DNA of 64,000 nt from Smallanthus sonchifolius (GCA_023525975.1 CM042034.1:65593279-65657278), one strand, 5' to 3'; shown: positions 24,193 to 36,000, numbered from the stretch's first letter. Notes: generated by a model from the sequence alone, not told the origin. A program made the numbers and translations.

Positions 24193-24785
24193 TTTCAAAA
24201 CAGAAATGAATTGATTGATCCTTATATTGATGGTGTCAGAATTGATAGGGCTTTCATTCACAAGGTCATTAAAAGTCTTTTGGTGTAGATTAATTGTGTT
24301 TAAAACATGTTTAGGACCGGATTCGATTAAACTATTTTGAATGAAAATATGGTTTCTGGTTCGAGTAGATTTTGATATTGAATGCCCATATTAGATTGGG
24401 GCTATTGATCTATAGAATAATTATAAGGTTTAGAAGATTTCAATTACCCTGTACGATGATGGATTGGTAGCTTACGGTCGGAAGGAGTTCCGGCGTGACG
24501 AATTTGGTATCCGGCGTCTCCTGCTGCAATTCCGGCTAAACCAGTGTACTCGCGAGTTTCAATGAGGATCGATGGTGCAATGGATTGAGGAAACTTCACC
24601 TCCGAATATAAGAATCTCGGTTCAAACGGAGAGGGGTTTATTTTTCTGAGACTAATCGGATTTCTGGGACTATTGGTTGTAAAATGACAGTGTAATTGTT
24701 TTGTTAAGAGATATTAAGTGGAAATCGGTTACGGGAAACCAACGATCGGGCGATTAAAGCTGCAGTTACGTTTTCTCAGACATGA

Positions 24786-24861
24786 GGCGCGACCGTGCCA
24801 AAACAAGGCGCGACCGTGCCAAGATGAGGCGCGACCGTGCCAACAATAGACGCGACCGTGC
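24786..24861. repeat. GGCGCGACCGTGCC array, block 1 (R6 3' LTR)
   Basis: Four tandem copies with a period of about 19-20 bp. The right LTR has six copies at 30782-30900, so the array has expanded or contracted since insertion. Confidence 0.85.
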
Positions 24862-25132
24862 CAATCAGGGTTTCTGGTTATTTACAAAATCAGCCCTTGC
24901 AACTTCAGCTTTGACAGAATTAGCTTGGTTAGGATTTAACAGAACACCTAACGGGATTACTAACTGAGTTAACTCTAGGAGGTGTTACCATGTGATTTGA
25001 GTTCTAAAACTTTGAATTAAAGTATGATCGGCTAACAATTTAGTGAGGCGTAGGTTTGAACAAGTATAGGGTCTAGCATTGTATTGTTATTAAAATAAGT
25101 TAGAATAGGGTCGGAAAATCAGGAATGTTACA

Positions 25133-25140
25133 GTCTCCCC
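25133..25140 (-). other. R6 polypurine tract
   Basis: The minus strand reads GGGGAGAC next to the TGTAAC start of the 3' LTR, as in R3. Confidence 0.8.
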
Positions 25141-27672
25141 ATGTTAAGGGAATTTCGTCCCGAAATTTAACTAATGGAGGCTGCAAAAATAGGAAAGAGG
25201 AGGGAGTTTTGGGTTCTCGGGTAGTTTTGAGTGTTGGATTCTGGGGTGTGTAACCGTTGACATGACTTAAGCCTGCTACTTTGAATATGAAGAGTGATAA
25301 TAAATTTTGTTTTGAAATAAAGATTGTCGAATAAAAATTTGAATTCTAAATGTGAGATGTGTTACTTAGAATTGATTTGATGGGATTTGATATTTAGAGT
25401 TTGTGTAAGATATAGTCTAATATGTTCTAAATTGTTAGTGGGTAAGAGATTTCATAACCATTGGTCTGGGTCAAAACCTCACGTGACACGAACAACGCTA
25501 CTTATGATAATATGATAGGACACTTATATATAGGACGTACCATCGGCGTATCCACCATGCCCTTGTCATATTACATCAGTTTCGTTGTTACATATCATGA
25601 TAAGTTTTAGGTCATAACACACGACAAAATTTCACTATAGTTTCCATGCGCTGATTTTTATAATTCCGTGTGCACCCGTAATTATTTAAATCATCGTATG
25701 GTCCGTATAGATTTGTTTCGTTGTGTGCGGGTAAGGGGGCATAATTTAACTATGATCACGTCTATTGTTTACACATAAAAAGTCATTAACAAGTAACTAT
25801 GTCCCTAATCAGGTCAGTTCGCAACTAAAGAGTAGTAAAGTAGTAACACTTAAAGTTTCTTTGTTTGCTCGTGTTTGAACAAGAATACGTCAAACCCCGA
25901 GTCGTTTCAATGTATTATGGTCTTCAACTTTGGTGTATAAAGTGCATGACCATATCTTGTGTAGAATGTAATCAATCCATTGCAATAATTGTAAGTAAAT
26001 TTTTGTTTCGAGTATATAGTAAGCACACAAGTCTCATGTATGATCTAGTGTCACGTAGCTCGTAATCAAATAAGTCTCATATATAGCGTAAATAATTAAG
26101 CGTCTTGTATTTTGTAAGTCAATGAACTCTGATGTGTAATGTAAACAACATAGTATTTTGTGTATAGTAGGAAATGAATTTCATGTAGAGTATTGGCAAC
26201 TTAGCATCATGCATATTGTACAATGTGCACATCTTAGTGTAATGTACTTCGTAACCAAATAAGTTTCATGTATAGTGTGGTCAATCTAGAATTATGTATC
26301 AATGAAGCAATTCTTATGTATCATATATATTGCAAACAACTAAGTTTTGTGTATCATGTGTTCAATCCAGTAGCATGTGTATGGCAAATAAACGTGTTTC
26401 GTGCATTACGTAATCAATCGAGTAAGTTGTGATTTGTAGGCAACTAGTTTCATGTATCATGTAATTTGTGTAGCATTGGATATATTGAGAATATTTGAGT
26501 TTCATGTACCATGTGGTTGCGTTGGATATATTATGAACGTGTATACGTAAGTATTGAACTTCGCGTGCGATGTATATTAACGGGTTTCGCATGTGTTAGA
26601 GTGTTGCGGACAAACGTGTTGTTTGGCGTTCTTGCATAATGTGGTAGTTGGGTTCGAATCCTCAAATATCGTTGAGGTTGGTGGGAAAGGTTAACGTCTA
26701 TGCGGTATGGATCGTCTCTTGAAGCGACAAGTGAAAAGTAATGAGGAAGTTCTGAAAACATTCGGGGAAATATGTTTACAAATACGGATCTTTGTTTGAA
26801 ATTTGAAAGTGGTAAGTCGTCCTTGATTGTAGATATATAACGTGGTGAATCCATTGAGTCACATAATTCAAATAAATAGACAATTTATGGGAAAAATATG
26901 TTAATTTAAATTTTCAGCTATTTAATAAGAGAATATTTTTAAGCGAAATTATTGGCTAAACAATTAGTCGTATATTAATTTAGCCAGGGTTTAGAAATAT
27001 TTACTTAAACTAGGAAAACCATAATTATTTATCAATTCAAAATAATATATATATATATATATATATTTTTATAAAATCGGTTGTATTAACTTTCCTTATC
27101 AGGTGGAAAGTTTTATGGAAAATTTATGTTTTTGATATTATCTAAAAGTTTGATAAACATTTTGTTTGAACGAAATAACGAGGTTTGTTTAAATCAAATA
27201 ATTGAATGATTTGTTTACGAAGGAGATTGTTCGTAGTGTACTAAATTGTGGTGAATGGGAAAGATAATACTTGGAGAATTTTGATGAAAATATGATGGGT
27301 GTAATTCACACTCAACGTATTGAATTTATGAATAATAACTTTGGAAAATATAGAATTTAGAAATGCTGAAATGTATTCAAAACACAGGGAAATGGTTTTT
27401 AAACTGAAATAAATAAGAAAAATAATCCTGTTAACGCCTCCTGTAGTTTTCCACTAGAAGGAGAATAATTCCCAAGGCGAGCACCGCTTCGAGGATGGAG
27501 ATTAATTCCTTTTGGTATCCTAATTGGTTTGCTAGGCTATTCCTTGTCCTTGCAAGTCGTGCATTAACCCTTGCTCCATTCTTTGCCTCTCAAATTCTGA
27601 GGTCCTTACATATTGGTGCGTGTCATTGATTGGAAATTCGATAGTACTAGTGAGTGCCATGATATGCCCTAC
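25141..27672 (-). other. R6 non-coding interior with degenerate repeat
   Basis: From about 25860 to 26620 there is a highly degenerate tandem pattern with a period near 35-40 bp, built around AAGTTTCATGTATCATGT. The segment 25440-25850 and this repeat recur in inverted orientation in R10 (about 56580-57480). No protein motif is visible. A TA run lies at about 27045-27065. Confidence 0.7.
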
Positions 27673-27954
27673 TCAAGGATTTGAGTAATATGGGTCGGGC
27701 ATTAGATATGGGTCTCTTAGTGGGAGTGGTAGTTGATTGTGGGGATGGGGTGTCTGATACGGGTTTCTGGGCGCGGCTGATCCAGGTGTTCGAAGTCTTG
27801 GGCCGGTGTTCATAATCCAATCTACCCTTACATCAAACCTTGATCTAGCAGCTGCGGGTGTTGGTGATCGATGTACGGGTGATCCGGTGTCTTCTTCCCA
27901 ATCAGACTCTTCTTCGGGACGACATACCGGGGAGGTAGGAGAGTAGGAGTCCAT
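27673..27954 (-). CDS. R6 upstream reading frame, proline-rich, unknown
   Basis: A frame starting MDSYSPTSPVCRPEEES codes for about 93 residues. The N-terminus is acidic (EEESDWEED), followed by a Pro/Arg-rich part with PHPHNQLPLPL and a tyrosine-rich end. After one stop the same frame goes on with MALTSTIEFPINDTHQYV. It lies between primer site and interior, the same relative place as the extra frame of R9, but I see no clear sequence match. I chose the start because the upstream Met at 28026 would add a hydrophobic stretch with no obvious role. It may be a non-functional remnant. The family is not recognised. Confidence 0.4.
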   Translation of the reverse strand: MDSYSPTSPVCRPEEESDWEEDTGSPVHRSPTPAAARSRFDVRVDWIMNTGPRLRTPGSAAPRNPYQTPHPHNQLPLPLRDPYLMPDPYYSNP

Positions 27955-28026
27955 ACTTAGCAGGAAAACAATGGAAAGGTTGTAAGCGATAATAAAATAC
28001 TGAGTGTCAAATGTAGGAGTTCTCAT

Positions 28027-28806
28027 AGGTTTAGAGTTTGACTAGTCATAACGCCGAACCTTCACAATAGTATTTTAGAAATACACTTGACCTATAAGCA
28101 ATGCATCCCTGAAGAGAATTCCCAGGAAAGAGGGGTGGGTCACTAGGACACACTTACGTACCCTATTTTTCCTTAGCCAGAATCCCTCATTGGCCTACAC
28201 ACTCTTCCAGCCATCATGTATTAATAACACTATTGTTGGGCTCATGGTCATGATGAGAATTGTTGTGAACTTGGCCTTGTGGCCCGAAAGTAAGGTTTAT
28301 GCATTTCAGGGGCTTTTGCTTCTTGAATGATAGATTGACTGCTTAGTTTATTATTGATGGACATTAGGCCCAATAGTTTAAATTTTTTTTTGTTGTTTAG
28401 AAGAAGTGTGGTATTATGTATGTGAGTTTAGGGGTTCATGAATAACTAAGTGTGTATGCGTGTGTGAGGTAACTTAGAATAGCACTTTTAAATAAGTTAA
28501 ATAGGTAGCAATGAATAGGAGAAAAGGTGGGCAGGTAATGTGACACATAGATTATTAAGTATTGTATCATATGATGTAGTTATATAGTATAACATGTAAG
28601 AATATTCACATAAAAATAATCATGTAGCATGTAGATAGTAATGAGTGTAAGCACAAAAGTTATCAAGTAGTGTGACACATAAGTCATTATGTATTGTATC
28701 ACGTAGTGTAAATACTTATGATAGCATGTAAAAATATTTACACAAGAACTAATAATGTAACATGTAGTAGCATGGGATTGTATGGGTGTCCTAAAGTTAT
28801 AACCAA
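28027..28806 (-). other. R6 leader with 130-bp duplication
   Basis: The region is non-coding. Two diverged tandem copies of about 100 bp lie at 28534-28636 and 28666-28768, both containing GTGACACATA and GTAACATGTAG-like words. Confidence 0.6.
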
Positions 28807-28819
28807 GGCTCTGATACCA
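28807..28819 (-). other. R6 primer binding site
   Basis: The minus strand reads TGGTATCAGAGCC, three bases from the LTR. It is of the initiator tRNA-Met type. Confidence 0.92.
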
Positions 28820-29043
28820 ATCTGTCACACCCCGACCGACGGCAGAATCATCGGGGCGGGACATGTAGACTGTTCATGAGCTCAAGGTTGACTAAATTGT
28901 AATATGTTAAATCCATTTCCATTCAAACAAACATGAATCAAATTCAAAGTACATAATGAAATACAATTTGTTTTTTTGAATTAAGATTAACTAGGTCCAA
29001 AGCCTATGTGTAGCATGTCTTGATCAAACTCATATGAAAGCAC

Positions 29044-29499
29044 CTGAAACATGAATAAAATAAGGTCAACTAAAAAGTTGGTGAGTATAACACAGGTTTG
29101 TATATAGGTAGCATATAATTTGTAAACCAAATCCTTTACATAACATGATAAATAAGGCGTTTATGGGGAGCAGCTATTGTGTAACCAAGTACAATCAAAC
29201 CTTTGTAACTAGCATGTAAAAATTGTGTTGTCGGTTTCAATCACCGCGCACCTGGGTGGGTTTGTCAGACTCAATAGATCTATCATTGAAAACCGTCGGC
29301 TTGAAAAGTTAATGATTGCATATAATCGCATACAAAAGGTTAGCACACCTAGCCCTCGGGCATAAAGCTCAAATTGCACACATGAATGTAAATAGGATTT
29401 GTACTTGTGTTGTTTGCGTAAATGTAAACATGTAAGTTGAATAGTGTTCATGTTTCACCCCAAAAATGTAAAAGAGTAAAAGGGGCTATGTATACTCAC
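29044..29499 (-). other. Candidate LTR intron in R6
   Basis: On the minus strand GTGAGT starts at 29499 and CATGTTTCAG/G ends at 29044, giving 456 nt. It includes the block AGTCTGACAAACCCACCC near 29250-29275, shared with R4 and R10. An alternative donor lies near 30445. Confidence 0.45.
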
Positions 29500-29907
29500 T
29501 TGATTCGAAGGCGTAGCTAACACGAGATACTAGAAAGTAATGCGATCCTTGTATCGCACAACATTAACCTAGAGTGTAATGTATATTGCATTAATAATGC
29601 ACAATAGTCTAAGTCTAAGTCTAAGGTTGAATTGGATAAAGTTAGTGATTGGTACTTGGAAGTATTGTATAAAACGGAAGATTTGAAATGAATATTTTTA
29701 CAACATTTTGAATAAGGTTTGAGTTTGGAATAATTAAATAAGTAAATTAATTAATTATTGTTTATGATAATAATGTAAGTATTAGATGTAATTAAGTATA
29801 ACTAAATAAATGTTTTTGTTTAATTATAAATCAACTATTTTTATTTTGCAAATTAACTTGAAATACTAATTGTTTAAAAATATAGAAATTTTAAGGATTC
29901 TGTGAAC

Positions 29908-30184
29908 ACACACGACCGTGCCTAGACAGGGCACGATCGTGCTCGGGTCACGGGCGCGACCGCGTTAGTCAGGGCGCGACTGTGTTGATCAACAGAGGAC
30001 ATAGCTAGACAAATCACTAGGCACGACCGTGCCTTGTACAGGCACGACCGTGTCTATGCTTCAGGGGCACGACCAAGTCTAGCCAACGAGCATGACTGGG
30101 TCTGAGTAGGAGGCACGACCACACTGGAAGTCGGCACGACCGCGTCTCCTGAGGCACGACCACGCTAGATGATTAGCGCGACCG
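29908..30184. repeat. GGCACGACCGTGCC array, block 2 (R6 5' LTR)
   Basis: The counterpart of 23917-24192, with about twelve copies. Differences from the other LTR concentrate at CpG sites. Confidence 0.85.
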
Positions 30185-30781
30185 TGTCTCTTTCAAAACA
30201 GAAACGAATTGATTGATCCTTATATTGATGGTGTCAGAATTGATAGGGCTTTCATTCACAAGGTCATTAAAAGTCTTTTGGTGTAGATTAATTGTGTTTA
30301 AAACATGTTTAGGACCGGATTCGATTAAACTATTTTGAATGAAAATATGGTTTCTGGTTCGAGTAGATTTTGATATTGAATGCCCAAATTAGATTGGGGC
30401 TATTGATCTATAGAATAATTATAAGGTTTAGAAGATTTCAATTACCCTGTACGATGATGGATTGGTAGCTTACGGTCGGAAGGAGTTCCAGCGTGACAAA
30501 TTTGGTCTCCGACGTCTCCTGCTGCAATTCCGGCTAAACCAGTGTACTCGCGAGTTTCAATGAGGATCGATGGTGCAATGGATTGAGGAAACTTCACTTC
30601 CGAATATAAGAATCTCGGTTCAAACGGAGAGGGGTTTATTTTTCTGAGACTAATCGGATTTCTGGGACTATTGGTTGTAAAATGACAGTGTAATTGTTTT
30701 GTTAAGAGATATTAAGTGGAAATCGGTTACGGGAAACCAACGATCGGGCGATTAAAGCTGCAGTTACGTTTTCTCAGACAT

Positions 30782-30900
30782 GAGGCGTGACCATGCCAAA
30801 ACAAGGTGCGACCGTGCTAAGATGAGGCGCGACCGTGCCAACAATAGACGCGACCGTGCCAGACGAGGCGCGACCGTGCCAAGATGAGGCGCGACCGTGC
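30782..30900. repeat. GGCGCGACCGTGCC array, block 1 (R6 5' LTR)
   Basis: Six copies with a period of about 19-20 bp, two more than in the other LTR. Confidence 0.85.
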
Positions 30901-31171
30901 CAACTAGGGTTTCTGGTTATTTACAAAATCAGCCCTTGCAACTTCTGCTTTGACAGAATTAGCTTGGTTAGGATTTAACAGAACACCTAACGGGATTACT
31001 AACTGAGTTAACTCTAGGAGGTGTTACCATGTGATTTGAGTTCTAAAACTTTGAATTAAAGTATGATCGGCTAACAATTTAGTGAGGCATAGGTTTGAAC
31101 AAGTATAGGGTCTAGCATTGTATTGTTATTAAAATAAGTTAGAATAGGGTCGGAAAATCAGGAATGTTACA

Positions 31172-32929
31172 GTCCAGGTGGCGGTGACGACTCCAATTAT
31201 CACTGAATCTGTCACCATCACCCCAACCACCATTCAAACAACCACCATCCCTACCACAATCCCCACAACCACCCTTCAACCTATCAGTGAACCATTTCCT
31301 GATGTTGACTTTAATAAAGGATTTGATTTTGATGAAATCTTCACCTTCCCAACTCATACAGCCGAAGCATCTTCTTCAAGGGGCCATGATCCTCGAGATG
31401 TCAGGATCACTACATTAGATACTCAAGTAGCTGGTTTGCTTGAAACGGTACGGAAATCAAGAGAGGAGTCTGAGAAGCAACAAGTCCAGATTAACTCTTT
31501 GGTTGATGAAGTAGCCGCGTTGAGGAAACACCGGGCGGCTGATGAGAAGCAGCGCCAGGAGCACGATGTAATGGTTAAATTGGTCTGCAATTTGGCTAAG
31601 ACGCTTGCTGCTCAGGGGGAGAGATTAAAAGAGTTGTTGGAGAAGCAGCCACTGAAGCCTAGAAGTGACGAGGCTTGTCACATAGTTGATCTGACTAAGG
31701 GTAACGACCAGGACAAGGATCCTGAAGCCAGGCCGAGTGGGAGTGAGCAGCAATCGTTAGCATTGGCAATTGTTCCCATTTCTGCCAGTTCTATGGCTGA
31801 GGGGGAGTCTACTCGGAGCGAAGGTGGAGGTGATGCTTCGGGTCGTGACAAAGGAAAGTCCCCGGCTGACGTACTTAAAGATCTATCTGACGATGTGATC
31901 CTATTGCTAGAGCCAGACTATTCTAAGGAAGCACAGATCGATGCTCTCAGCAATCTGGAAGAGGGAGAGATCGACTCTGATGACGAATGGGATGAGGAGG
32001 ATGAAGATGTGGTGGTAGAATTTCCCAAGGGTGACGGTGAAGGAGAATACGAGCTTGAGGATGGAGAGATATTCAAAGCTCCAGTCTTTGAAGCTAATCT
32101 TAACACAGGTTCAGTCGAGCCCGAAAATACTGTTGAGGCGTCGACTGAAGCCTCTCCTACCGACTCTAAACATGTGGATCCAGAGGCGTGGAAAAGCAAA
32201 TATCCGCTTGGATGGTTTCCAAAGGATCAAGCTCCTGTCTAGCAGAAGACATCCATCATAGACAAACGTGGAGCTACAGGTATGATCTTAGCTATAAGGT
32301 TTGACGACGACAAGAAGTTGTTTGCTATTAAGAGAGCTGGGGGGTTCAATACTTGAAACCAACCAGTGAAGCTTTCAGCTCCTTGCCCAAGTATGACCTG
32401 GTGAATCTCGCAAACCAAGAGCTGCTAAGTGATTCAAATCACGCGGTGGCGATGGGTTTGTGGTAGACACTACAGAGCTAGGGAAGATCAGGGAAATTTT
32501 AAGTGTTTAAGCCTTAAGTGCCCAAGAGAGTCAGCGATAAGAACGTCAGACATCCTGTAACTCACAGAATCTTAAAGAAATTGGTATACAAGCCAGTGCT
32601 GTGTGAAACCAGGATTCCCCTGAGCAAGTTATCTCTGGATATCCTTGGTAACATGTGGTACTGGTACGTAGATCCAAAAACGGGCGAGGCGGTGGTGATT
32701 GGAAAAGTTAGGTCCGACAGTGGAAGCTTAGTGCCAAGAGAACTTATCAGAATGTTTGATGAGATCAACTTCATCAACTTCTCTGTGAAAGATCTGGAGG
32801 TGCTAGTGGACAAATAATGTATGTACACGGACGAGTGGACAAAGCTTCTAGCATCAAAATATGACAAGGTGGTCAAGTTCTGTCTTGATTACAAAAACAA
32901 GATGGAAGGTAAAGCTGGGGAGCCGTGAA
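31172..32929 (+). pseudogene. R7 post-pol extra reading frame (Sirevirus env-like position)
   Basis: The frame is open from 31178 to 32242 (about 354 residues) and continues in pieces to about 32929. The order is: Thr/Pro/Ile-rich segment; FDFDEIFTFPTH motif; coiled-coil region (about residues 85-165, with LETVRKSREESEKQQ and ERLKELLEKQ); acidic low-complexity part (EEGEIDSDDEWDEEDED). A more conserved C-terminal part follows (PVLCETRIPLSKLSLDILG, WYWYVDPKTGEAVVIG). Stops near 32240 and 32466 and a frame change near 32355 break it. The same protein is coded by R8 on the minus strand (33466-36000). Some Sireviruses carry an env-like frame here. I see no signal peptide or clear membrane anchor, so its function is unknown. 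Confidence 0.75.
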
Positions 32930-32931
32930 GA
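32927..32931 (+). other. R8 target site duplication, left
   Basis: GAAGA directly precedes the R8 LTR and is repeated at 55099-55103 after the other LTR. It falls at the end of the R7 extra reading frame. Confidence 0.9.
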
Positions 32932-33426
32932 TGTAGGTCCCCGGGTGTCTCGGATCGTTACGTGTGGGTGTGTGACTAGTCTGACCGGGTGCGGAATGCC
33001 CGTGACTAGGTGGAGAATCAAGCAACACAAAGTAAACCGACAACGAAATCACTTTCAAACTTCATCTATTATAAACTTGAAAGGTTACAGAGAGAATATA
33101 CTGAGTGCAAATGTCTGCGTACATAAATTTTTTCAACCTATTCTATTTATACTAGACCTGATCTCTGCGCACTTAACAAGTGCGCAGGGCAAATTGTTCA
33201 TGCGTACTTAGCAAGTACGCAGAGTGTTCTTGTGTACTTGCTAAATACACAGGAAGTAATTCCTGCGCACATGCTAGGTACGCAAATCACTTAGAGAAAT
33301 TATACAACAATAACATGCATTAGAAATTACAACTCGATAACTAATACATACAAACATTAACATACAAGACAAGTACAAAATTTAAGACACTATCCAGATT
33401 GTCTGTCACACAAAAGTGCTTCAACA
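32932..33426 (-). repeat. R8 3' LTR
   Basis: The 495-bp LTR, in element sense, starts TGTTGAAGCAC and ends CCCGGGGACCTACA. A TATA box (TATAAATA, minus strand, 33151-33144) follows GCGTACTTAGCAAGTACGC-type dyads at 33165-33290. It lacks about 15 bp present in the 5' LTR. Confidence 0.92.
33165..33290. repeat. GCGTACTTAGCAAGTACGC dyads (R8 3' LTR)
   Basis: Four near-palindromes with arms such as GCGTACTT and AAGTACGC lie in U3 immediately upstream of the TATA box. They are also present in the R8 5' LTR (54827-54945) and the R7 LTR (55298-55421). Confidence 0.85.
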
Positions 33427-33438
33427 AACTCCCTCTTG
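33427..33438 (-). other. R8 polypurine tract
   Basis: The minus strand reads CAAGAGGGAGTT before the LTR. The R7 equivalent is CAAGGGGGAGTT (55128-55139), so R8 has one G-to-A change within the tract. Confidence 0.85.
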
Positions 33439-33465
33439 ACAACAGCTCTGGATTGTCTTCGGTCT

Positions 33466-36000
33466 TCACTGCTCCCCAGCTTTAGCTTCCATCTTCTTCT
33501 TGTAGTCAAGGCAGAACTTGATCACCTTGTCGTATTTAGAAGCAAGGAACTTTATCCATTCGTCCGTGTACATGCAGTACTTGTCAACTAGCGCCTCCAG
33601 ATCTTTCACAGAGAAGTTTATGAAGCAAACTTCATCAAACACTCTGATCAGTTCCCTTGGCACTAAGCTTCCACTATAGGACCACACCTTTCCAATCACC
33701 ACTGCCTCGCCCGATTTAGGATCTACGTACCAGTACCATATGTTACCGAGGATATCCTGAGATAACTTGCTTAGGGGAATCATGGTTTCACACAACACTG
33801 GCTTGTATACCAGTTTCTTTAAGCTTCTCTTAGTCACAGGATGTCTAGCGTTCTTGTCCCTGACTCGCTTGGGCACTTGAGGCTTAAACATTTTGAATTT
33901 CCCAGATCTTACCTCTCGCTGTAGAACCTGCCACAAACCCATCGCTACTACGTTATTTGAGTGACCCAGCAGCTCTCGGTTTACTAGGTTCATGAGGTCG
34001 TATCTTGGCAAGGAGTTGAAAGCTTCGCTCGTTGGTTTCAAGTATTAAACCCCCCCAGCTCGCTTGATTGCAAACAACTTCTTATCCTCGTCAAACTTCA
34101 CAGCTAAGATCATCCCTGTCGCTCCGTGTTTGTCTATGATTGAAGTCTTTTGCCAGACAGGAGCCGGATCCTTCGATAAACTTGCAGGTATATGTTTGTC
34201 TTTCTGTGCCTCTAGATCCACAGGTGTAGGGTCGGCAGGGGAGGCTTCAGTCGACACCTCAACAGTACTAGCAGGCTCGACTGAACCTGTGTCAGGATGA
34301 CATTCAAAGATTGGAACTTCAAAGATCTCTCCATCTTCAAACTCATACTCTCCCCGTCGCCCGTCGCCCTTGGGAACTTCGATTACCACATCATCATCTT
34401 CCTCATCCCAGTCGTCACCAGAGTCGATCTCTCCCTCTTCCAGATTGCAGAGAGCCTCGATCTGTGCTTCTTTGGAATAGTCTGGCTCTAAGAATAAGAT
34501 CACATCATCCGACACGTCGTCAGATAGATCTTTCAGAACGTCAGCCACCGACTTTCCTTTATTGTCACCTGAAGGATCACCTCCACCTTCACTCTGAGTG
34601 GACTCCCCCTTAGCCATAGGCACGGAAGAAATGGGAACAATCGCCCAAGCCGACGATTGCTGCTCACTTCCGCTCGGTCCGGCTTCAGGATCCTTGTCCT
34701 GATCATCACCGTTAGTTAGATCAACTAAGTGACAAGCCTCTTCACTTCTAGGATTAGGTGGTTGCTTCTCCAACATCTCCTTCAACTTCTACCCCTGAGC
34801 AGCAAGCGTCTTGGCCATATCTCAGACCAATTTCACCATAGTGTCATGCTCTAACCGCTGCTTGTCATCAGCCGCCCGCTGTTTCTTCAACGCGGCTACT
34901 TCATCAATCAAAGTGTTTATCTGGCCCTGTAGCTTATCAGATTCTTCTCTTGATTTCTATACCGTTTCAAGAAGAATTGCGACTTGAATTTCTAGGGTAG
35001 TGATCCGTGTATCACGAGGATCAGGTCCCCTTGAAGACGATGCTTCGTCTTGATGAGTTGGGAAGGTGAAGATTTCATCGAAATCAAATCCATGAGTAAA
35101 ATCGAACTTATGAAATGGTTGACTGATGTGTTGAAGAGTGGTTGTGGGGATTGAGGTAGGGATTGTGGTTGTTTGAATGGTGGTAGGAGTGATAGTGACA
35201 GACTCGGTTAAAATTAGATTTTTCACCGCTACTTGGACAGATGGTACAGGGAGGGACACTATCACAGGTACCTCCTCTGTGATAGAAGTGATTGACACAT
35301 CAGTTGTTACACGTGGCCTCCTCCGCTGTCGCTTGTAAAGCTATTGTGAAGGTGAGATAGAAGTGGAATCAGTGCTCACAGCCGTTACATGTGCTTGCCT
35401 CTGAGCACTGACTTCTACCTCACAAAGTATAGCATGTTGCGGCCTATCCCCCCGTTGCTTATTAATACTTTCTCTCCAACGTCTTTGTATAGCAGCGTCC
35501 GAGTCCGAATCGAGCTCATATTCACTGCTAGTCTCTTGTTGCTTTCTCTTGGAAGATGAATCGGGAAGGGTCACCTTCATCAGTCTTCTTGGGTGTGCCT
35601 GGGACAGTGCATCATCAAAATCAGAGGAATCTGACTCGGTCGATTCAGAGTCGGAATCTTCAGCACCTCTAACTACTTGTTCTTCATCTCCTTCTTCAGA
35701 AATTTCATCTTCAGATCCAACTTCCTCTTCTTCTTGTTGTTCATCACTGTGCTGATTAAGTTCTGGCTCAGACTCGGCACTATACCATCTTAAGTCAGCA
35801 GGGGCCACATATGCTTCATTGATCAGGTGGCCAAAGAGTAGAGTATGCTCAGGGGTAGGTTCTACACTGCCTGGCGTTAAGAACTGTGAGAAAACTCTCT
35901 TGGCCACCCGTTTGACATGAAGTCTCTCTCTAATTGCCGGTAGATTAGGTACAGCATCATTAATCAACAGCTGCATGAACCGAGGGTATAATAGAAATTT
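33466..36000 (-). pseudogene. R8 post-pol extra reading frame, C-terminal part
   Basis: It runs from the R9 insertion point leftward in four open pieces separated mostly by single stops: 36000-35341 (starting TKFLLYPRFMQLLINDAVPN), 35298-34957, 34785-34045 and 34041-33466. It shows a Ser/Asp/Glu-rich N-terminal part, FDFDEIFTFPTH, a coiled-coil segment near 34960-34780, acidic repeats (EEGEIDSGDDWDEEDDD) and a conserved C-terminus ending AKAGEQ. It is clearly homologous to the R7 frame on the plus strand. The N-terminal part lies beyond R9 at 47142-47642. The FLLYPRF.QL motif is familiar from Asteraceae-type Sirevirus polyproteins, which is recall rather than proof. Confidence 0.75.
35996..36000 (-). 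other. R9 target site duplication, left
   Basis: AATTT directly precedes the R9 LTR and is repeated at 47137-47141. Confidence 0.92.

Larger units (their letters stand above)
23461..25132 (-). repeat. R6 3' LTR, truncated
   Basis: It matches 29458-31171 closely to its inner end (AGGAATGTTACA). The left 0.64 kb present in the other LTR, including the splice-acceptor-like site, has been lost at the junction with R5. It keeps the donor-like GTGAGT (minus strand, 23502-23497) and both GACCGTG arrays. Confidence 0.88.
23461..31171 (-). mobile_element. R6: gypsy-type element lacking gag-pol
   Basis: On the minus strand: 5' LTR (28823-31171), primer site (28807-28819), a short upstream reading frame, non-coding interior, polypurine tract (25133-25140) and 3' LTR (23461-25132, outer 0.6 kb missing). 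The interior is only 3.7 kb and shows no gag or pol motif in any frame. It is therefore a non-autonomous element that would need proteins from a relative such as R4. By eye the two LTR copies differ at about two dozen positions over 1.65 kb, mostly C/T and G/A, plus repeat-number changes. Confidence 0.82.
28823..31171 (-). repeat. R6 5' LTR, complete
   Basis: The 2349-bp LTR reads TGTCACACCCCGACCGACGG at its left edge and GGAATGTTACA at its right edge. In element sense it starts TGTAACATTCC and ends CGGGGTGTGACA, like R4 and R10. It contains GACCGTG arrays at 29908-30184 and 30782-30900. Its right edge abuts R7, with no visible target duplication. Confidence 0.9.

Noticed and set aside
33466..36000. 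Calling the R8 extra frame an envelope gene
   Set aside because: I see no signal peptide, transmembrane segment or fusion-like region. Only the position fits.
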